A stretch of DNA of 64,000 bases, taken from the NCBI RefSeq assembly GCF_003248355.1, contig NZ_QKWY01000001.1, positions 1,260,001 through 1,324,000 on the forward strand. The letters run 5' to 3'. The notes beneath the pieces are model-generated. The model was not told where the DNA came from and ran no database searches. It saw nothing but the letters and a program-made list of their open reading frames with translations. Made by a program: the position numbers and the translations under genes. This document shows, piece after piece, positions 34,923-43,806 of this stretch. This DNA comes from Streptomyces sp. AC1-42W (GTDB lineage Bacteria > Actinomycetota > Actinomycetes > Streptomycetales > Streptomycetaceae). Position 1 is the first letter of the stretch. Each line of letters begins with the position of its first letter.

Positions 34923-35405
34923 TCAGTTCTCCCCCTCCTGCGCCTGCGACTCGTCCGACGGCCACGGGTCGCTCATCCACAGGTCGTCGGCCGGCAGCGG
35001 CGCGAGCAGCTCGGCCAGGCCCTCGTCGATGCCGAGCCGCTCGCTCTCGGTGCCCGGCGGGACGACGCGCAGCGTCCGCTCCACCCAGACCGCCACGGCC
35101 GCCGCCGGGACCTCCAGCAGCGCGTTGCCCTCCGGGGACGTCAGCGCCACACAGATGACGCTGTTCCCGTCCACCTTGGTGGGCCAGATCCGCACATCGC
35201 CCTGCCCGCACGGCCGGAACACCCCCTCCACCAGCAGATCGCGGGCGAACGTCCAGTACACGGGCGATTCCGAGGTGATGTGGAAGGTGATGTGCACCGC
35301 GTACGGGTCCTCGGTGCGATACGTCAGCCGGGCCGGCACCGGGATGCTGCGCTCGGGCGACAGGACCAGCTTGAGCTCAAGCTCGCGTTCCACGACGGTG
35401 TTCAT
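34923..35405 (-). CDS. ssgG: SsgA-like sporulation/cell-division protein (SsgG-like)
   Basis: This 160-residue SALP family member shows the pattern PVPARLTYRTEDPYAVHITFHI, WTFARDLLVEGV and GQGDVRIWPTK, then SPEGNALLEVPAAAVAVWVERTL. The family, limited to morphologically complex Actinobacteria, guides septum placement and cell wall remodelling in sporulating hyphae. The C-terminal acidic tail (DDLWMSDPWPSDESQAQEGEN, split here for length: DDLWMSDPWPS and DESQAQEGEN) is longer than in SsgA or SsgB. From memory the position fits SsgG of S. coelicolor. The ATG has GGAAGGA 7 nt upstream. Convergent with the FAD oxidase. Confidence 0.85.
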   Translation of the reverse strand: MNTVVERELELKLVLSPERSIPVPARLTYRTEDPYAVHITFHITSESPVYWTFARDLLVEGVFRPCGQGDVRIWPTKVDGNSVICVALTSPEGNALLEVPAAAVAVWVERTLRVVPPGTESERLGIDEGLAELLAPLPADDLWMSDPWPSDESQAQEGEN

Positions 35406-35621
35406 GGGGGCGTCCTTCCGTTGTCAGAAGCCGGTCCCTCGACCGGCCCGCACAGGTGAGAGCGCCTTCCACGCGGTTCATTACGCGACTTCGGGAAAAA
35501 ACTTCGCGTGACCGAAATGGGGGTCAAACGCCCGGACCGGCCCGGCGATCCACGCCCGTCTGGTAGATGTGGACCCCTGTATTGATGTATTGAGGCCGCG
35601 AAGAGATACGGGACCACGGTG

Positions 35622-36938
35622 ATGAGCGCCCCAACCCCGGCACCCGGTGACGAAAGCCCCCGCGAGGGGTACTACCCCGACCCGTCCATCCCCGGTTACG
35701 TCCGCTACTGGAACGGCGCCGCCTGGGTGCCCGGCACCAGCCGTCCGGCCCCGAAGCAGGACGCGGTCGAGGAGACCGGTCCGGTCTTCCTGGACGAGGC
35801 GCCGGCGGACGCCCCGCCCGACGGGGCACGCCCCGAACCCGCGACCGCCTGGCAGGCCGACGCCTCCCGCCAGACCGGCTTCGGCGACCACCGAGTGTCG
35901 TGGGGCGAGCGGGGCACGGGCGCGGCGCCGGAGGCACCGGAGCCCGCCGCCCCCGAGCCGGAACCGCAGCCCGCCGCGCCCGTGCCCGCGCCCGCGCCCG
36001 TGCCCGTGCCCGAGAACACCGTCGCCCTCCGGGTGAACCGCCCCGGCGGCGACACCGCCCGGCCGCCCGCCGCAAGCGGCGCCCCGGCCCCCGTGCGCGA
36101 CACGGACCCGCGCACCCCGAGCGCCCCGTGGGACCGTCAGGGCCCGGTGAGCCAGCCTTCGGTGAGCCCGAGTCCGGTGAGCCCGAGTGAGGTGAGCCGG
36201 CCCTCGGCAGGTCCGAGCCCCGTGGGCCAGAGTCCGGTGAGCCGAGCCCCGGTCCCGCAGGCGCGCCCCGTCCCCGCCCCGCAGCCGCCCGCCCCCGCCC
36301 CGGCACCGCAGCTGCGCCCGGCCCTCGCCCCGCAGCCTGCCGCGCCCGCCCCCGCCCCCGTGCCGCAGGCGCGGCCCGCCCCGTGGAAGCCGCCCGTCGA
36401 GGACCCGTTCCAGCGGCTCGTCGCGGCCCGGAGCGCGGGGCGGCCCGCCCCGCTCGGCAGACGGTTCGCCGCCCGGCTCATCGACACGGCGGTGCTGGGC
36501 GCGCTCACCGCGGCGGCGGCCGTTCCCCTGGCCGGCCGGGCCCTGGACCACATCGACGCCAAGATCGACGCGGCGAAGCTGTCCGGCGAGACGGTCACCG
36601 TATGGCTGCTGGACTCCACCACGGCCGCGCTGGGCGGGGCGGTCCTCGGCGTCCTTCTGGTCCTCGGCGTCCTCCTGGAGGCGCTGCCCACCGCGAAGTG
36701 GGGCCGTACGCTCGGCAAGAAGCTGTGCGGGCTCGACGTCCGGGACATCGAGTCCCACGAACCGCCCGGCTTCGGCGCCGCGCTCCGCCGCTGGCTGGTG
36801 TACGCGGTCCCCGGCCTGCTGGTGGTCGGGGCGGCCGGCGTGCTCCGGTGCCTGGTCGACCGGCCGTGGCGGCAGTGCTGGCACGACAAGGCGGCCGGCA
36901 CCTTCGTGGCCGCACCCCCTTCCCCCGAACGCACCTGA
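35622..36938 (+). CDS. RDD-family membrane protein with DUF2510 domain and Pro-rich linker
   Basis: This ~438-residue protein starts with a DUF2510 module (GYYPDPSIPGYVRYWNGAAWV), followed by about 220 residues of Pro/Ala/Glu-rich linker containing repeated PSPVSPSEVS-like units, and ends with an RDD domain of about 150 residues (LGRRFAARLIDTAVLGALTAAAAVPL ... WGRTLGKKLCGLDVRD). RDD proteins are small three-helix membrane proteins of unknown transport role. The next gene is a second RDD protein 40 bp away, so they probably form one unit. An alternative start is the GTG at 35619. Confidence 0.82.
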   Translation: MSAPTPAPGDESPREGYYPDPSIPGYVRYWNGAAWVPGTSRPAPKQDAVEETGPVFLDEAPADAPPDGARPEPATAWQADASRQTGFGDHRVSWGERGTGAAPEAPEPAAPEPEPQPAAPVPAPAPVPVPENTVALRVNRPGGDTARPPAASGAPAPVRDTDPRTPSAPWDRQGPVSQPSVSPSPVSPSEVSRPSAGPSPVGQSPVSRAPVPQARPVPAPQPPAPAPAPQLRPALAPQPAAPAPAPVPQARPAPWKPPVEDPFQRLVAARSAGRPAPLGRRFAARLIDTAVLGALTAAAAVPLAGRALDHIDAKIDAAKLSGETVTVWLLDSTTAALGGAVLGVLLVLGVLLEALPTAKWGRTLGKKLCGLDVRDIESHEPPGFGAALRRWLVYAVPGLLVVGAAGVLRCLVDRPWRQCWHDKAAGTFVAAPPSPERT

Positions 36939-36977
36939 GCCGTTGCGGGGGCCCGGTCGCCGGGATGCACTGCCCCC

Positions 36978-37646
36978 ATGAGCAACGATCAGCCGCCGCC
37001 CGGTCAGCCGCCCGAGGACGATCCGTTCCGGAAGCGGCCGCCCGGTGACCAGCCGCCGTCGTCGTCCGGCTCGCCCTACGACGGCGCGCCCCCGCCGCCG
37101 CCCCCGTACGATCCGGGGCCCTCCGGGGGCGGCGGCGGGCCGTACGGCGCGGACCCGCTGGCGGGGATGCCGCCGCTCGCCGAACCGGGCAAGCGCATCC
37201 TGGCCCGGCTGATCGACTTCCTGATCATCTCCATCCCGCTCTACCTGATCTCACTGCCCTGGGGCGGCGCGGTCGGCAACACCGACGGCAACGGCAACGA
37301 CGACGACGTCAGCGACCTGTTCGCCCAGACCTACAGCGGGCATCAGCTGCTCTGGACGCTGATCGGCCTGGTGGTCTACGTCGCGTACGACACGTACTTC
37401 ACGCACAAGGACGGCCGCACCCTCGGCAAGCGGCTGCTGAAGATGCGGGTCGCGATGCTCGACGACGGCCGGGTGCCGGACACCGGGGCGGCGTTCATGC
37501 GGGCCGTGGTGCTGTGGCTGCCGGCGCTGCTGTGCTGCCCGTGCCTGTGGTGGCTCATCAACATCGTGCTGATGTTCACCGACAAGCCCTACCGGCAGGG
37601 CCTCCAGGACAAGGCGGCCAAGACCGTGGTGGTGACCGTCAACTGA
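36978..37646 (+). CDS. RDD-family membrane protein
   Basis: This 222-residue protein has a Pro/Gly-rich cytosolic tail (about 70 residues) then an RDD domain: GKRILARLIDFLIISIPLYLISLPWG, WTLIGLVVYVAYDTYFTHKDGRTLGKRLLKMRVAML and LPALLCCPCLWWLINIVLMF. The three segments and the conserved Arg-Asp-Asp start are intact. It pairs with the preceding RDD protein. Function unknown; ion or small-molecule passage has been suggested for the family. Confidence 0.83.
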   Translation: MSNDQPPPGQPPEDDPFRKRPPGDQPPSSSGSPYDGAPPPPPPYDPGPSGGGGGPYGADPLAGMPPLAEPGKRILARLIDFLIISIPLYLISLPWGGAVGNTDGNGNDDDVSDLFAQTYSGHQLLWTLIGLVVYVAYDTYFTHKDGRTLGKRLLKMRVAMLDDGRVPDTGAAFMRAVVLWLPALLCCPCLWWLINIVLMFTDKPYRQGLQDKAAKTVVVTVN

Positions 37647-37671
37647 GATTCCGCCCGGTCTCGGCCGGGGC

Positions 37672-37959
37672 TCAGCGGTGGCTCTGGGCGGAGACGGGCG
37701 CCCGGCCCTCCGTGGCGGCCGCGGAGCGGCGCGGAGCCGGCACCGGGGCGGCGCCCGCCGGCTCCGCCGATCGCGCGGTGTGGCGGCGGTGCCCGGTGGG
37801 TACGGTGACGGACACGGCGAGTCCGAGCGCGAGCGCGGCCGTCCCGGCCACGGCGATGCCGACGCCCGAACCGACCTGGAACAGCAGCAACATGGCCAGG
37901 TCCGCGAAGACGACGGTGACCGAACCGTAGACGAGCTGTGCGGCAGTGGGACGCGGCAT
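37672..37959 (-). CDS. Small two-helix membrane protein
   Basis: This 95-residue protein has two hydrophobic segments (LVYGSVTVVFADLAMLLLFQV and GVGIAVAGTAALALGLAVSVTV) and a Pro/Ala/Arg-rich cytosolic tail. No family is recognised. An iron-box-like palindrome lies about 94 bp upstream on its promoter side, so it might be controlled by DmdR/IdeR. Gene boundaries are supported by the compact reading frame and typical codon use. Confidence 0.68.
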   Translation of the reverse strand: MPRPTAAQLVYGSVTVVFADLAMLLLFQVGSGVGIAVAGTAALALGLAVSVTVPTGHRRHTARSAEPAGAAPVPAPRRSAAATEGRAPVSAQSHR

Positions 37960-38052
37960 GGCTGATTCCGTCCTCGGGACGTCGGATGGGCGTTCTCTCG
38001 ACACGGTCGCGCTGTCGAGCGACTCTATGTCGGTGGATGCCCGTGAGGAACG

Positions 38053-38071
38053 GCTGGTAAGCGTAACCTAA
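38053..38071 (-). promoter_or_regulatory. Iron-box-like site (DmdR/IdeR type)
   Basis: Read on the reverse strand, TTAGGTTACGCTTACCAGC matches the actinobacterial iron box TTAGGTTAGGCTCACCTAA at 14 of 19 positions, including the strong left half. It lies in the divergent gap between a small membrane protein and the M6 protease. Confidence 0.45.
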
Positions 38072-38258
38072 CCCACAGTGCCGGTGCACAGGGGGCGCAC
38101 GGAGTCATGCCGGGCGCCCGGGTACGCTTCTGACGCACCGGTAGGTCACGGACAGGGGGCGACATTTCGTCCGGATACCGGAATGGCGCTCCTGCATAGT
38201 GCACTTGCTCTGTCCAAGTCAAGGTCTGTCTTTTCTCCCGTAACTCCGGTCGAATGTC

Positions 38259-38270
38259 GTCACTTGTGAC
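38259..38270 (+). promoter_or_regulatory. Short inverted repeat upstream of the M6 protease
   Basis: GTCAC-TT-GTGAC (38259-38270) is a perfect 5-2-5 repeat, 71 bp before the protease start. It could be an operator for a developmental regulator such as BldD, but the match is too short to name one. The rest of the 382-bp gap (37960-38341) shows only the iron-box-like site. Confidence 0.35.
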
Positions 38271-38341
38271 GCGTTTCCGCGCGCGCGGCCTCTCCTACAC
38301 CTCCGGGCCGCCGACGCGGACGCCGGGGAGGACTGCATCAC

Positions 38342-40735
38342 GTGATCATTAAGAGACGGGCGCTTCGGACCGGAGCGATTGTCGTGGCCATGGCCGCGAC
38401 CGCCGCGACCGCATCCGCCTTCGCCACCGCTCAGGCTGATGACCAGGCGTCAGGCACCGCCAAGATCGACCGCCGGGACCCGGCGTCGGCCAGGGGCGGC
38501 GAACACAATCTGGAGGGCCCGTTCAGCAAGCAGCAGGCCGCTCAGCGCCAGGCTGCCCTGGAACAGGTCATATCCGGCGACAAGAAGGTTTCGTCGCGCG
38601 GAGGCTCCAAGGTCGTCAAGCTCGACGACAAGAAGTACGTCGAGCTGGGCCGCGAGAAGACCGACAAGATCTTCACCGTTCTGGTGGAGTTCGGCGACCA
38701 GGTCGACAACACGACCATGTACGACCCGGACGGTGACGGCCCCAAGCCGCCCGTCCCGGCCTACGGCGGCACGCCGGGCCCGCTGCACAACCAGATAGCC
38801 CAGCCGGACCCGAAGAAGGACAACAGCACCGCCTGGCAGGCCGACTACGACCAGGCGCACTTCCAGCAGCTGTACTTCGGCGAGGGCGCGGGCACCAACT
38901 CGCTCAAGACGTACTACGAGAAGACGTCGTCCGGCCGCTACTCGGTCGAGGGCGAGGTCTCCGACTGGGTCAAGGTCCCGTACAACGAGGCCCGGTACGG
39001 CTCGAACTACTGCGGCCAGAGCAACTGCGCCAACTCCTGGGACATGGTCCGGGACGGCGTCAACGCCTGGGTCGCGGACCAGAAGGCGAAGGGCCGCACG
39101 CTCGACCAGATCAAGGCGGACCTGTCGCAGTACGACAAGTGGGACCGCTACGACTTCGACAACGACGGCAACTTCAACGAGCCCGACGGCTACATCGATC
39201 ACTTCCAGATCGTGCACGCGGGTGAGGACGAGTCCGCCGGCGGCGGTGCCCAGGGCGCCGACGCCGTCTGGGCGCACCGCTGGTACGCGTACGGCACCGA
39301 CGCAGGCGCCACCGGCCCCTCCGCCAACAAGGCGGGCGGCACCGAGATCGGCGACACCGGCATCTGGGTCGGCGACTACACCGCGCAGCCCGAGAACGGC
39401 GGACTGGGCGTCTTCGCCCACGAGTACGCCCACGACCTCGGTCTCCCGGACCTCTACGACACGACCAACACCGCCGAGAACTCGGTCGGCTTCTGGTCGC
39501 TGATGTCGGCGGGCTCCTGGCTCGGCACCGGCAAGGACAGCATCGGGGACATGCCCGGTGACATGACCTCCTGGGACAAGCTCCAGCTGGGCTGGCTGAA
39601 CTTCGACGAGGCCAAGGCCGCCACGAAGTCCACCCACAAGCTGGGCGTCTCCGAGTACAACACCAAGGACAAGCAGGCGCTCGTCGTCACGCTGCCCGAG
39701 AAGCCCGTCACCACCGACGTCACGGCCCCCGCCGAGGGCGCCTCGCAGTGGTGGAGCAACATGGGCGACAACCTCGGCAACACGCTGTCCCGCCCGGTCG
39801 ACCTCACCGGCAAGACCGAGGCGTCCCTGGACCTCCAGGGCTGGTGGGACATCGAGAAGGACTACGACTACCTCTACACCGAGGTGTCCACCAACGGCGG
39901 CGCCAGCTGGACCGCGATCGACGGCACCGCCGACGGCAAGGCCATCCCGCGCGACGCCAGCGACAAGCCGGCCCTGACCGACGTCTCCGGCGCGTACAAG
40001 AACCTGTCGTACTCGCTGGACGCCTACGCGGGCCAGAAGATCGACATCCGCTTCCGCTACGCCACCGACGGCGGCGCGGGCGGCAAGGGCTTCACCGCCG
40101 ACACCATCTCGGTGACCGCGGACGGCACCGCGCTGTTCTCGGACAACGCCGAGGCCGGTGACAACGGCTGGACCAGCAAGGGCTTCTCGCGGGTCGGCGC
40201 GTCGTTCACCAAGAACTACCCGCAGTACTACATCGCGGAGAACCGCCAGTACGTCAGCTACGACAAGACCCTCCAGGTCGGCCCGTACAACTTCGGCTTC
40301 TCCAAGACCCGTCCGGACTGGGTCGAGCACTTCCCCTACCAGAACGGCCTGCTGGTCTGGCTGTGGGACACCTCCCAGAAGGACAACAACGTCTCGCAGC
40401 ACCCCGGCCAGGGCCTGATCCTGCCGGTGGACGCACACGCGAAGCCGCTGAAGTGGTCGAACGGCTCGATCATGCGCAACAAGATCCAGCCCTTCGACGC
40501 CCCGTTCAGCTGGTACCCGACGGACGGCTTCACGCTGCACTCGGCCGACCAGGCCGTGAAGATCAAGCCGCGGCTCGGCGTCCCGGCCTTCGACGACCGT
40601 ACGGGCACGTACTGGTACAAGGAGAACCCGACCGGCAGCGTCAAGGTTCCTGACACCAACACCCGGATCACCATCGTCAGCGAGCCGCGCAGCGGCGAGA
40701 CGATGACCGTCAAGGTGGGTCCCTCGAAGAAGTAG
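38342..40735 (+). CDS. Secreted M6-family metalloprotease (immune inhibitor A type)
   Basis: This 797-residue zinc protease has a signal peptide (basic start, then AIVVAMAATAATASAFATAQA) and a propeptide. The zinc site is HEYAHDLGLPDL with His360, Glu361, His364 and a downstream Asp, the extended M6 motif. Preceding segments (KTYYEKTSSGRYSVEGEVSDWVKVP, GQSNCANSWDMVRDGVNAW) and the C-terminal VEG-type domains (WWSNMGDNLGNTLSRP; NNVSQHPGQGLILPVDAHAKPLKW) are typical of InhA homologues. The GTG start has GGAGGA 10 nt upstream. It probably degrades extracellular proteins during development. Confidence 0.93.
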   Translation: MIIKRRALRTGAIVVAMAATAATASAFATAQADDQASGTAKIDRRDPASARGGEHNLEGPFSKQQAAQRQAALEQVISGDKKVSSRGGSKVVKLDDKKYVELGREKTDKIFTVLVEFGDQVDNTTMYDPDGDGPKPPVPAYGGTPGPLHNQIAQPDPKKDNSTAWQADYDQAHFQQLYFGEGAGTNSLKTYYEKTSSGRYSVEGEVSDWVKVPYNEARYGSNYCGQSNCANSWDMVRDGVNAWVADQKAKGRTLDQIKADLSQYDKWDRYDFDNDGNFNEPDGYIDHFQIVHAGEDESAGGGAQGADAVWAHRWYAYGTDAGATGPSANKAGGTEIGDTGIWVGDYTAQPENGGLGVFAHEYAHDLGLPDLYDTTNTAENSVGFWSLMSAGSWLGTGKDSIGDMPGDMTSWDKLQLGWLNFDEAKAATKSTHKLGVSEYNTKDKQALVVTLPEKPVTTDVTAPAEGASQWWSNMGDNLGNTLSRPVDLTGKTEASLDLQGWWDIEKDYDYLYTEVSTNGGASWTAIDGTADGKAIPRDASDKPALTDVSGAYKNLSYSLDAYAGQKIDIRFRYATDGGAGGKGFTADTISVTADGTALFSDNAEAGDNGWTSKGFSRVGASFTKNYPQYYIAENRQYVSYDKTLQVGPYNFGFSKTRPDWVEHFPYQNGLLVWLWDTSQKDNNVSQHPGQGLILPVDAHAKPLKWSNGSIMRNKIQPFDAPFSWYPTDGFTLHSADQAVKIKPRLGVPAFDDRTGTYWYKENPTGSVKVPDTNTRITIVSEPRSGETMTVKVGPSKK

Positions 40736-40761
40736 TACCGCATCACCGCAGGTCACAGCAT

Positions 40762-40797
40762 GATCGGCCGTCGCCCACTAGCGGGCGGCGGCCGATC
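40762..40797 (+). terminator. Terminator after the M6 protease
   Basis: A 15-bp stem (40762-40776 with 40783-40797) has one U·G pair and is followed by GTGTTT. Confidence 0.8.
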
Positions 40798-40859
40798 GTG
40801 TTTAGGTGCCCCTGTTCACTTTCTTATTGACACGACGTCTCACGGGGGAGCGCGTACGT

Positions 40860-41213
40860 ATGGCAGGCGGAGGATTCAGCAAGTTGCCGAACGGCAGCGT
40901 GGTCGTCGCGATCACCCTGCCGCGCCCGGCGGGGGGCCCCGGACCCGGCACCCCGGTCCGGGTCCTGGTGCACGCCGCCAACCGGCCCCGCGCCCTGACC
41001 CGGCTGCGCAACCTGGGCCTGCGCGCCGTCTATCTGCGCGGCAACGCCGAGCCGCCGACCCCGGACGAGATCACCGCAGTGCTGCACCACCCGGACGGCC
41101 TGCTGTGGCGCGCCCGCCCGGAACGGGCCGAGGAGCTGTGGCACCCCATCCGCACCCTGCTGGAACCCACCGCCGCACCGGCTGTACCGGCCGTCCCGGC
41201 CGTGCGGGGCTGA
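40860..41213 (+). CDS. Hypothetical protein
   Basis: The product is 117 residues with no recognised domain. It begins MAGGGFSKLPNGSVVVAITLPRP and then has VRVLVHAANRPRALTRLRNLGLRAVYLRG, followed by DEITAVLHHPDGLLWRARPERAEELWHPI, suggesting a small alpha/beta protein; the C-tail is Pro/Ala-rich. The ribosome site GGGGGAG lies about 10 nt upstream. Codon use is normal for the genome. It is flanked by a terminator and the convergent pncA. Confidence 0.7.
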   Translation: MAGGGFSKLPNGSVVVAITLPRPAGGPGPGTPVRVLVHAANRPRALTRLRNLGLRAVYLRGNAEPPTPDEITAVLHHPDGLLWRARPERAEELWHPIRTLLEPTAAPAVPAVPAVRG

Positions 41214-41250
41214 GCCCGGCCCCGGAGGGCCGTGGCGCCCGTACGGCCGC

Positions 41251-41835
41251 TCAGACGACCGGCTCGCCCGTCAGCGCCACGCCCGCCTCGCGCAGCTCCG
41301 TCAGCGCCCGCTCCGTCGTCGCCGGGGCGACCCCCGCCGTCAGGCCGAGCAGCACCTGCGTGGTGAAGCCCTCACGGGCGGCGTCCAGCGCGGTGGCCCG
41401 GACGCAGTGGTCGGTCGCGATGCCGACCACGTCCACCTCGCCGACGTCGCGCTCGCGCAGCCACCGGGCGAGCCCGGTGCCGTTCTCGTCGAGCCCCTCG
41501 AAGCCGCTGTACGCCGCCGCGTGGGCCCCCTTGTCGAACACCGTGTCGATCGCCCCGGAGGCGACCGCCGGGGCGAAATTGGGGTGGAAGCCCACGCCCT
41601 CCGTACCGGCCACGCAGTGGGGCGGCCAGGAGTGCTCGAAGTCCGGCGTGGCCGAGAAGTGGTCGCCCGGATCGATGTGGTGGTCCCGCGTGGCCACCAC
41701 GTACCGGTAGGCGGGCCGGCTCTCGCCGATCAGGTCCGTGATGGCGGCGGCGACATCGGCACCCCCCGCCACGGCGAGGCTCCCGCCCTCACAGAAGTCG
41801 TTCTGAACGTCCACGACGATCAAGGCGCGGTGCAT
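41251..41835 (-). CDS. pncA: Nicotinamidase/pyrazinamidase
   Basis: This enzyme hydrolyses nicotinamide to nicotinate in NAD salvage. The 194 residues show the isochorismatase-like fold with catalytic Asp9 (VVDVQNDF), Lys102 (DKGAH) and Cys144 (TDHCVRAT). Metal ligands are Asp51 and His53 (DHHIDPGDHFS) and His73. The segment WPPHCVAGTEG is also conserved. It would also activate pyrazinamide. The ribosome site AAGGA lies 9 nt upstream. The next gene downstream in the pathway, pncB, lies behind it in the same direction. Confidence 0.95.
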   Translation of the reverse strand: MHRALIVVDVQNDFCEGGSLAVAGGADVAAAITDLIGESRPAYRYVVATRDHHIDPGDHFSATPDFEHSWPPHCVAGTEGVGFHPNFAPAVASGAIDTVFDKGAHAAAYSGFEGLDENGTGLARWLRERDVGEVDVVGIATDHCVRATALDAAREGFTTQVLLGLTAGVAPATTERALTELREAGVALTGEPVV

Positions 41836-41990
41836 GGCAGTGGTCCTTCGGGGTGGGGAGCGGTGGTGGGGGAGCGGTGCGGAGCGGTACGGGGAGATGG
41901 TTCCGTCACTGGAGATTCCAGCGGGGCGAGGGGGAAATCAAGCCCGTCCGGCCTCCCGGCGGGGCGCGCCGGTACGCCGGACAGGCCGCG

Positions 41991-43319
41991 TCACACGTAC
42001 TCGGTGGGGATGACCGCCTCGCCGCGCGACAGCTGCGTCGCCGACAGCGGCAGCCCCTCCCGCGCCGCGATGTGCCGCTCCCGCGCCGCGTCCAGCGGCT
42101 CGCGGGCGACCACCTCGCCGCCCCGGACCAGCTCCACCAGCAGCTGCCGGCCGGCCGGCTCCGCCGGGACCGGCCCGGTGCCGACGACCTCGGCCTCCGC
42201 GACCCCGTGCTCGTCCAGCCGGCGCGCCGCCCACTTGCGGCCGCCCTTGGACGACTTCGCGCCCATCGACTTCTTCGCGACCGGGCGCAGCTCGTCGGCC
42301 GGGTCGGCGGACCCCGCGCGGGCGACGAGCTTGTAGACCATCGAGCAGGTGGGGTGCCCGCTGCCCGTGACGAGCTGCGTGCCCACCCCGTACGCGTCCA
42401 CCGGGGCGGCGGCCAGCGAGGCGATGGCGTACTCGTCCAGGTCCGAGGTGACCACGATCTTCGTCCCGGTGGCGCCCAGCTCGTCGAGCTGCTGGCGCAC
42501 CCGGTGGGCGACGAGCAGCAGATCGCCGGAGTCGATCCGTACCGCGCCCAGCTCGGGCCCGGCGATCTCGACCGCCGCGCGGACGGCCTCCGTCACGTCG
42601 TACGTGTCGACCAGCAGCGTCGTCCCGCGCCCCAGCGAGTCCACCTGGGCCGTGAAGGCGTCCCGCTCCGAGTCGTGCAGCAGGGTGAAGGCGTGGGCGC
42701 TCGTGCCGACCGTCGGGATGTTGTAGCGGAAGCCGGCGGCCAGGTCGGACGTGGTGTCGAAGCCGCCGATGTACGCGGCGCGCGCCGAGGCGACCGCCGA
42801 CAGCTCGTGGGTGCGGCGCGCGCCCATCTCGATCAGCCCGCGCCCGCCCGCCGCCGCCGACATCCGGGAGGCCGCGGCGGCGATCGCCGAGTCGTGGTTG
42901 AGGATCGACAGGATCACCGTCTCCAGCAGCACGCACTCGGCGAAGGAGCCCTCCACGCGCAGGATCGGCGAGCCCGGGAAGTACACCTCGCCCTCCGGGT
43001 AGCCCCAGATGTCGCCGCTGAACCGGTAGTCCGCCAGATAGTCCAGGGTCGGCCCGTCCACGACGGCCCGGTCGCGCAGGAAGCCGAGCATCTCGTCGTC
43101 GAAGTGGAAGTTCTCCACCGCGTCCAGGACCCGTCCGGTGCCGGCGACGACGCCGTAGCGCCTGCCCTCGGGCAGCCGGCGGGTGAACGCCTCGAAGACG
43201 GAGCGCCGCCCGGCCGTGCCGCCCTTCAGCGCGGCCTGCACCATCGTGAGCTCGTACTGGTCGGTGAAGAGCGCGGTCGACGGCACACCGACCCGCCGCG
43301 CGAGGTCCGGAGAGTTCAT
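41991..43319 (-). CDS. pncB: Nicotinate phosphoribosyltransferase
   Basis: This 442-residue enzyme makes nicotinate mononucleotide from nicotinate and PRPP, consuming [37 protein letters not shown], the phosphoribosyl loop VRIDSGDLL and [13 protein letters not shown] are family hallmarks. It lies 155 bp upstream of pncA on the same strand; together they complete nicotinamide salvage. A perfect 6-3-6 inverted repeat sits in the divergent gap with clpS. A -10-like TAGCAT 7 nt before the ATG suggests a leaderless message. Confidence 0.94.
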   Translation of the reverse strand: MNSPDLARRVGVPSTALFTDQYELTMVQAALKGGTAGRRSVFEAFTRRLPEGRRYGVVAGTGRVLDAVENFHFDDEMLGFLRDRAVVDGPTLDYLADYRFSGDIWGYPEGEVYFPGSPILRVEGSFAECVLLETVILSILNHDSAIAAAASRMSAAAGGRGLIEMGARRTHELSAVASARAAYIGGFDTTSDLAAGFRYNIPTVGTSAHAFTLLHDSERDAFTAQVDSLGRGTTLLVDTYDVTEAVRAAVEIAGPELGAVRIDSGDLLLVAHRVRQQLDELGATGTKIVVTSDLDEYAIASLAAAPVDAYGVGTQLVTGSGHPTCSMVYKLVARAGSADPADELRPVAKKSMGAKSSKGGRKWAARRLDEHGVAEAEVVGTGPVPAEPAGRQLLVELVRGGEVVAREPLDAARERHIAAREGLPLSATQLSRGEAVIPTEYV

Positions 43320-43340
43320 GCCGGGGATGCTACCCCTATT

Positions 43341-43355
43341 TCGTCAAAGTGACGA
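43341..43355 (-). promoter_or_regulatory. Inverted repeat in the pncB promoter region
   Basis: TCGTCA-AAG-TGACGA at 43341-43355 is a perfect palindrome 22 bp before the pncB start. It overlaps the expected -35 area of a promoter whose -10 would be TAGCAT (reverse strand, 43327-43332). NAD-salvage genes in Actinobacteria are often controlled by Nudix-type NrtR repressors with GTCAxx-TGAC-like sites, so this is a candidate. Confidence 0.5.
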
Positions 43356-43419
43356 GATGGGGTCCGGGGGCGGCGCGGCGAGGGGGCCGTTTGTGCGATG
43401 CGCCACTGAGGGTGGCAGC

Positions 43420-43734
43420 ATGGGACAGGTGAGCGTCGCCCCTACAGAGATCGAACGTCCCGAATCGGCCGAGGAACACCTCGTCGTCCCCGAGCCCGAC
43501 GTCCCCTGGGTGACGCTGGTCCACAACGACCCGGTCAACCTCATGAGCTATGTGACGTATGTGTTCCAGGCGTACTTCGGCTACTCCAAGGACAAGGCGC
43601 GCAAGCTGATGCTGGACGTCCACCAGAAGGGCCGCGCCGTCGTCTCCAGCGGCACCCGCGAGGAGATGGAACGCGACGTCCAGGCCATGCACGGCTACGG
43701 CCTGTGGGCCACGCTCACCCAGGACCGCAACTAG
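43420..43734 (+). CDS. clpS: ATP-dependent Clp protease adaptor
   Basis: ClpS delivers N-end-rule substrates to the Clp ATPase. The 104 residues contain the core [70 protein letters not shown], with the N-degron pocket residues around HNDPVN. The ATG at 43420 is used; a GTG nine bases later is possible. A DUF2017 protein follows after 72 bp, a pairing conserved in Actinobacteria. Confidence 0.94.
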   Translation: MGQVSVAPTEIERPESAEEHLVVPEPDVPWVTLVHNDPVNLMSYVTYVFQAYFGYSKDKARKLMLDVHQKGRAVVSSGTREEMERDVQAMHGYGLWATLTQDRN

Positions 43735-43806
43735 CGCCGCACGCGCGGCGCCCCACCCGCACAGTCCCTTCCGCACCGCCCGCCCGACCATCATCGGAGA
43801 GAACCC

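Noticed and set aside
36138..36255. CRISPR array
   Set aside because: The repeats are in frame and encode the Pro/Ser linker of an RDD protein.
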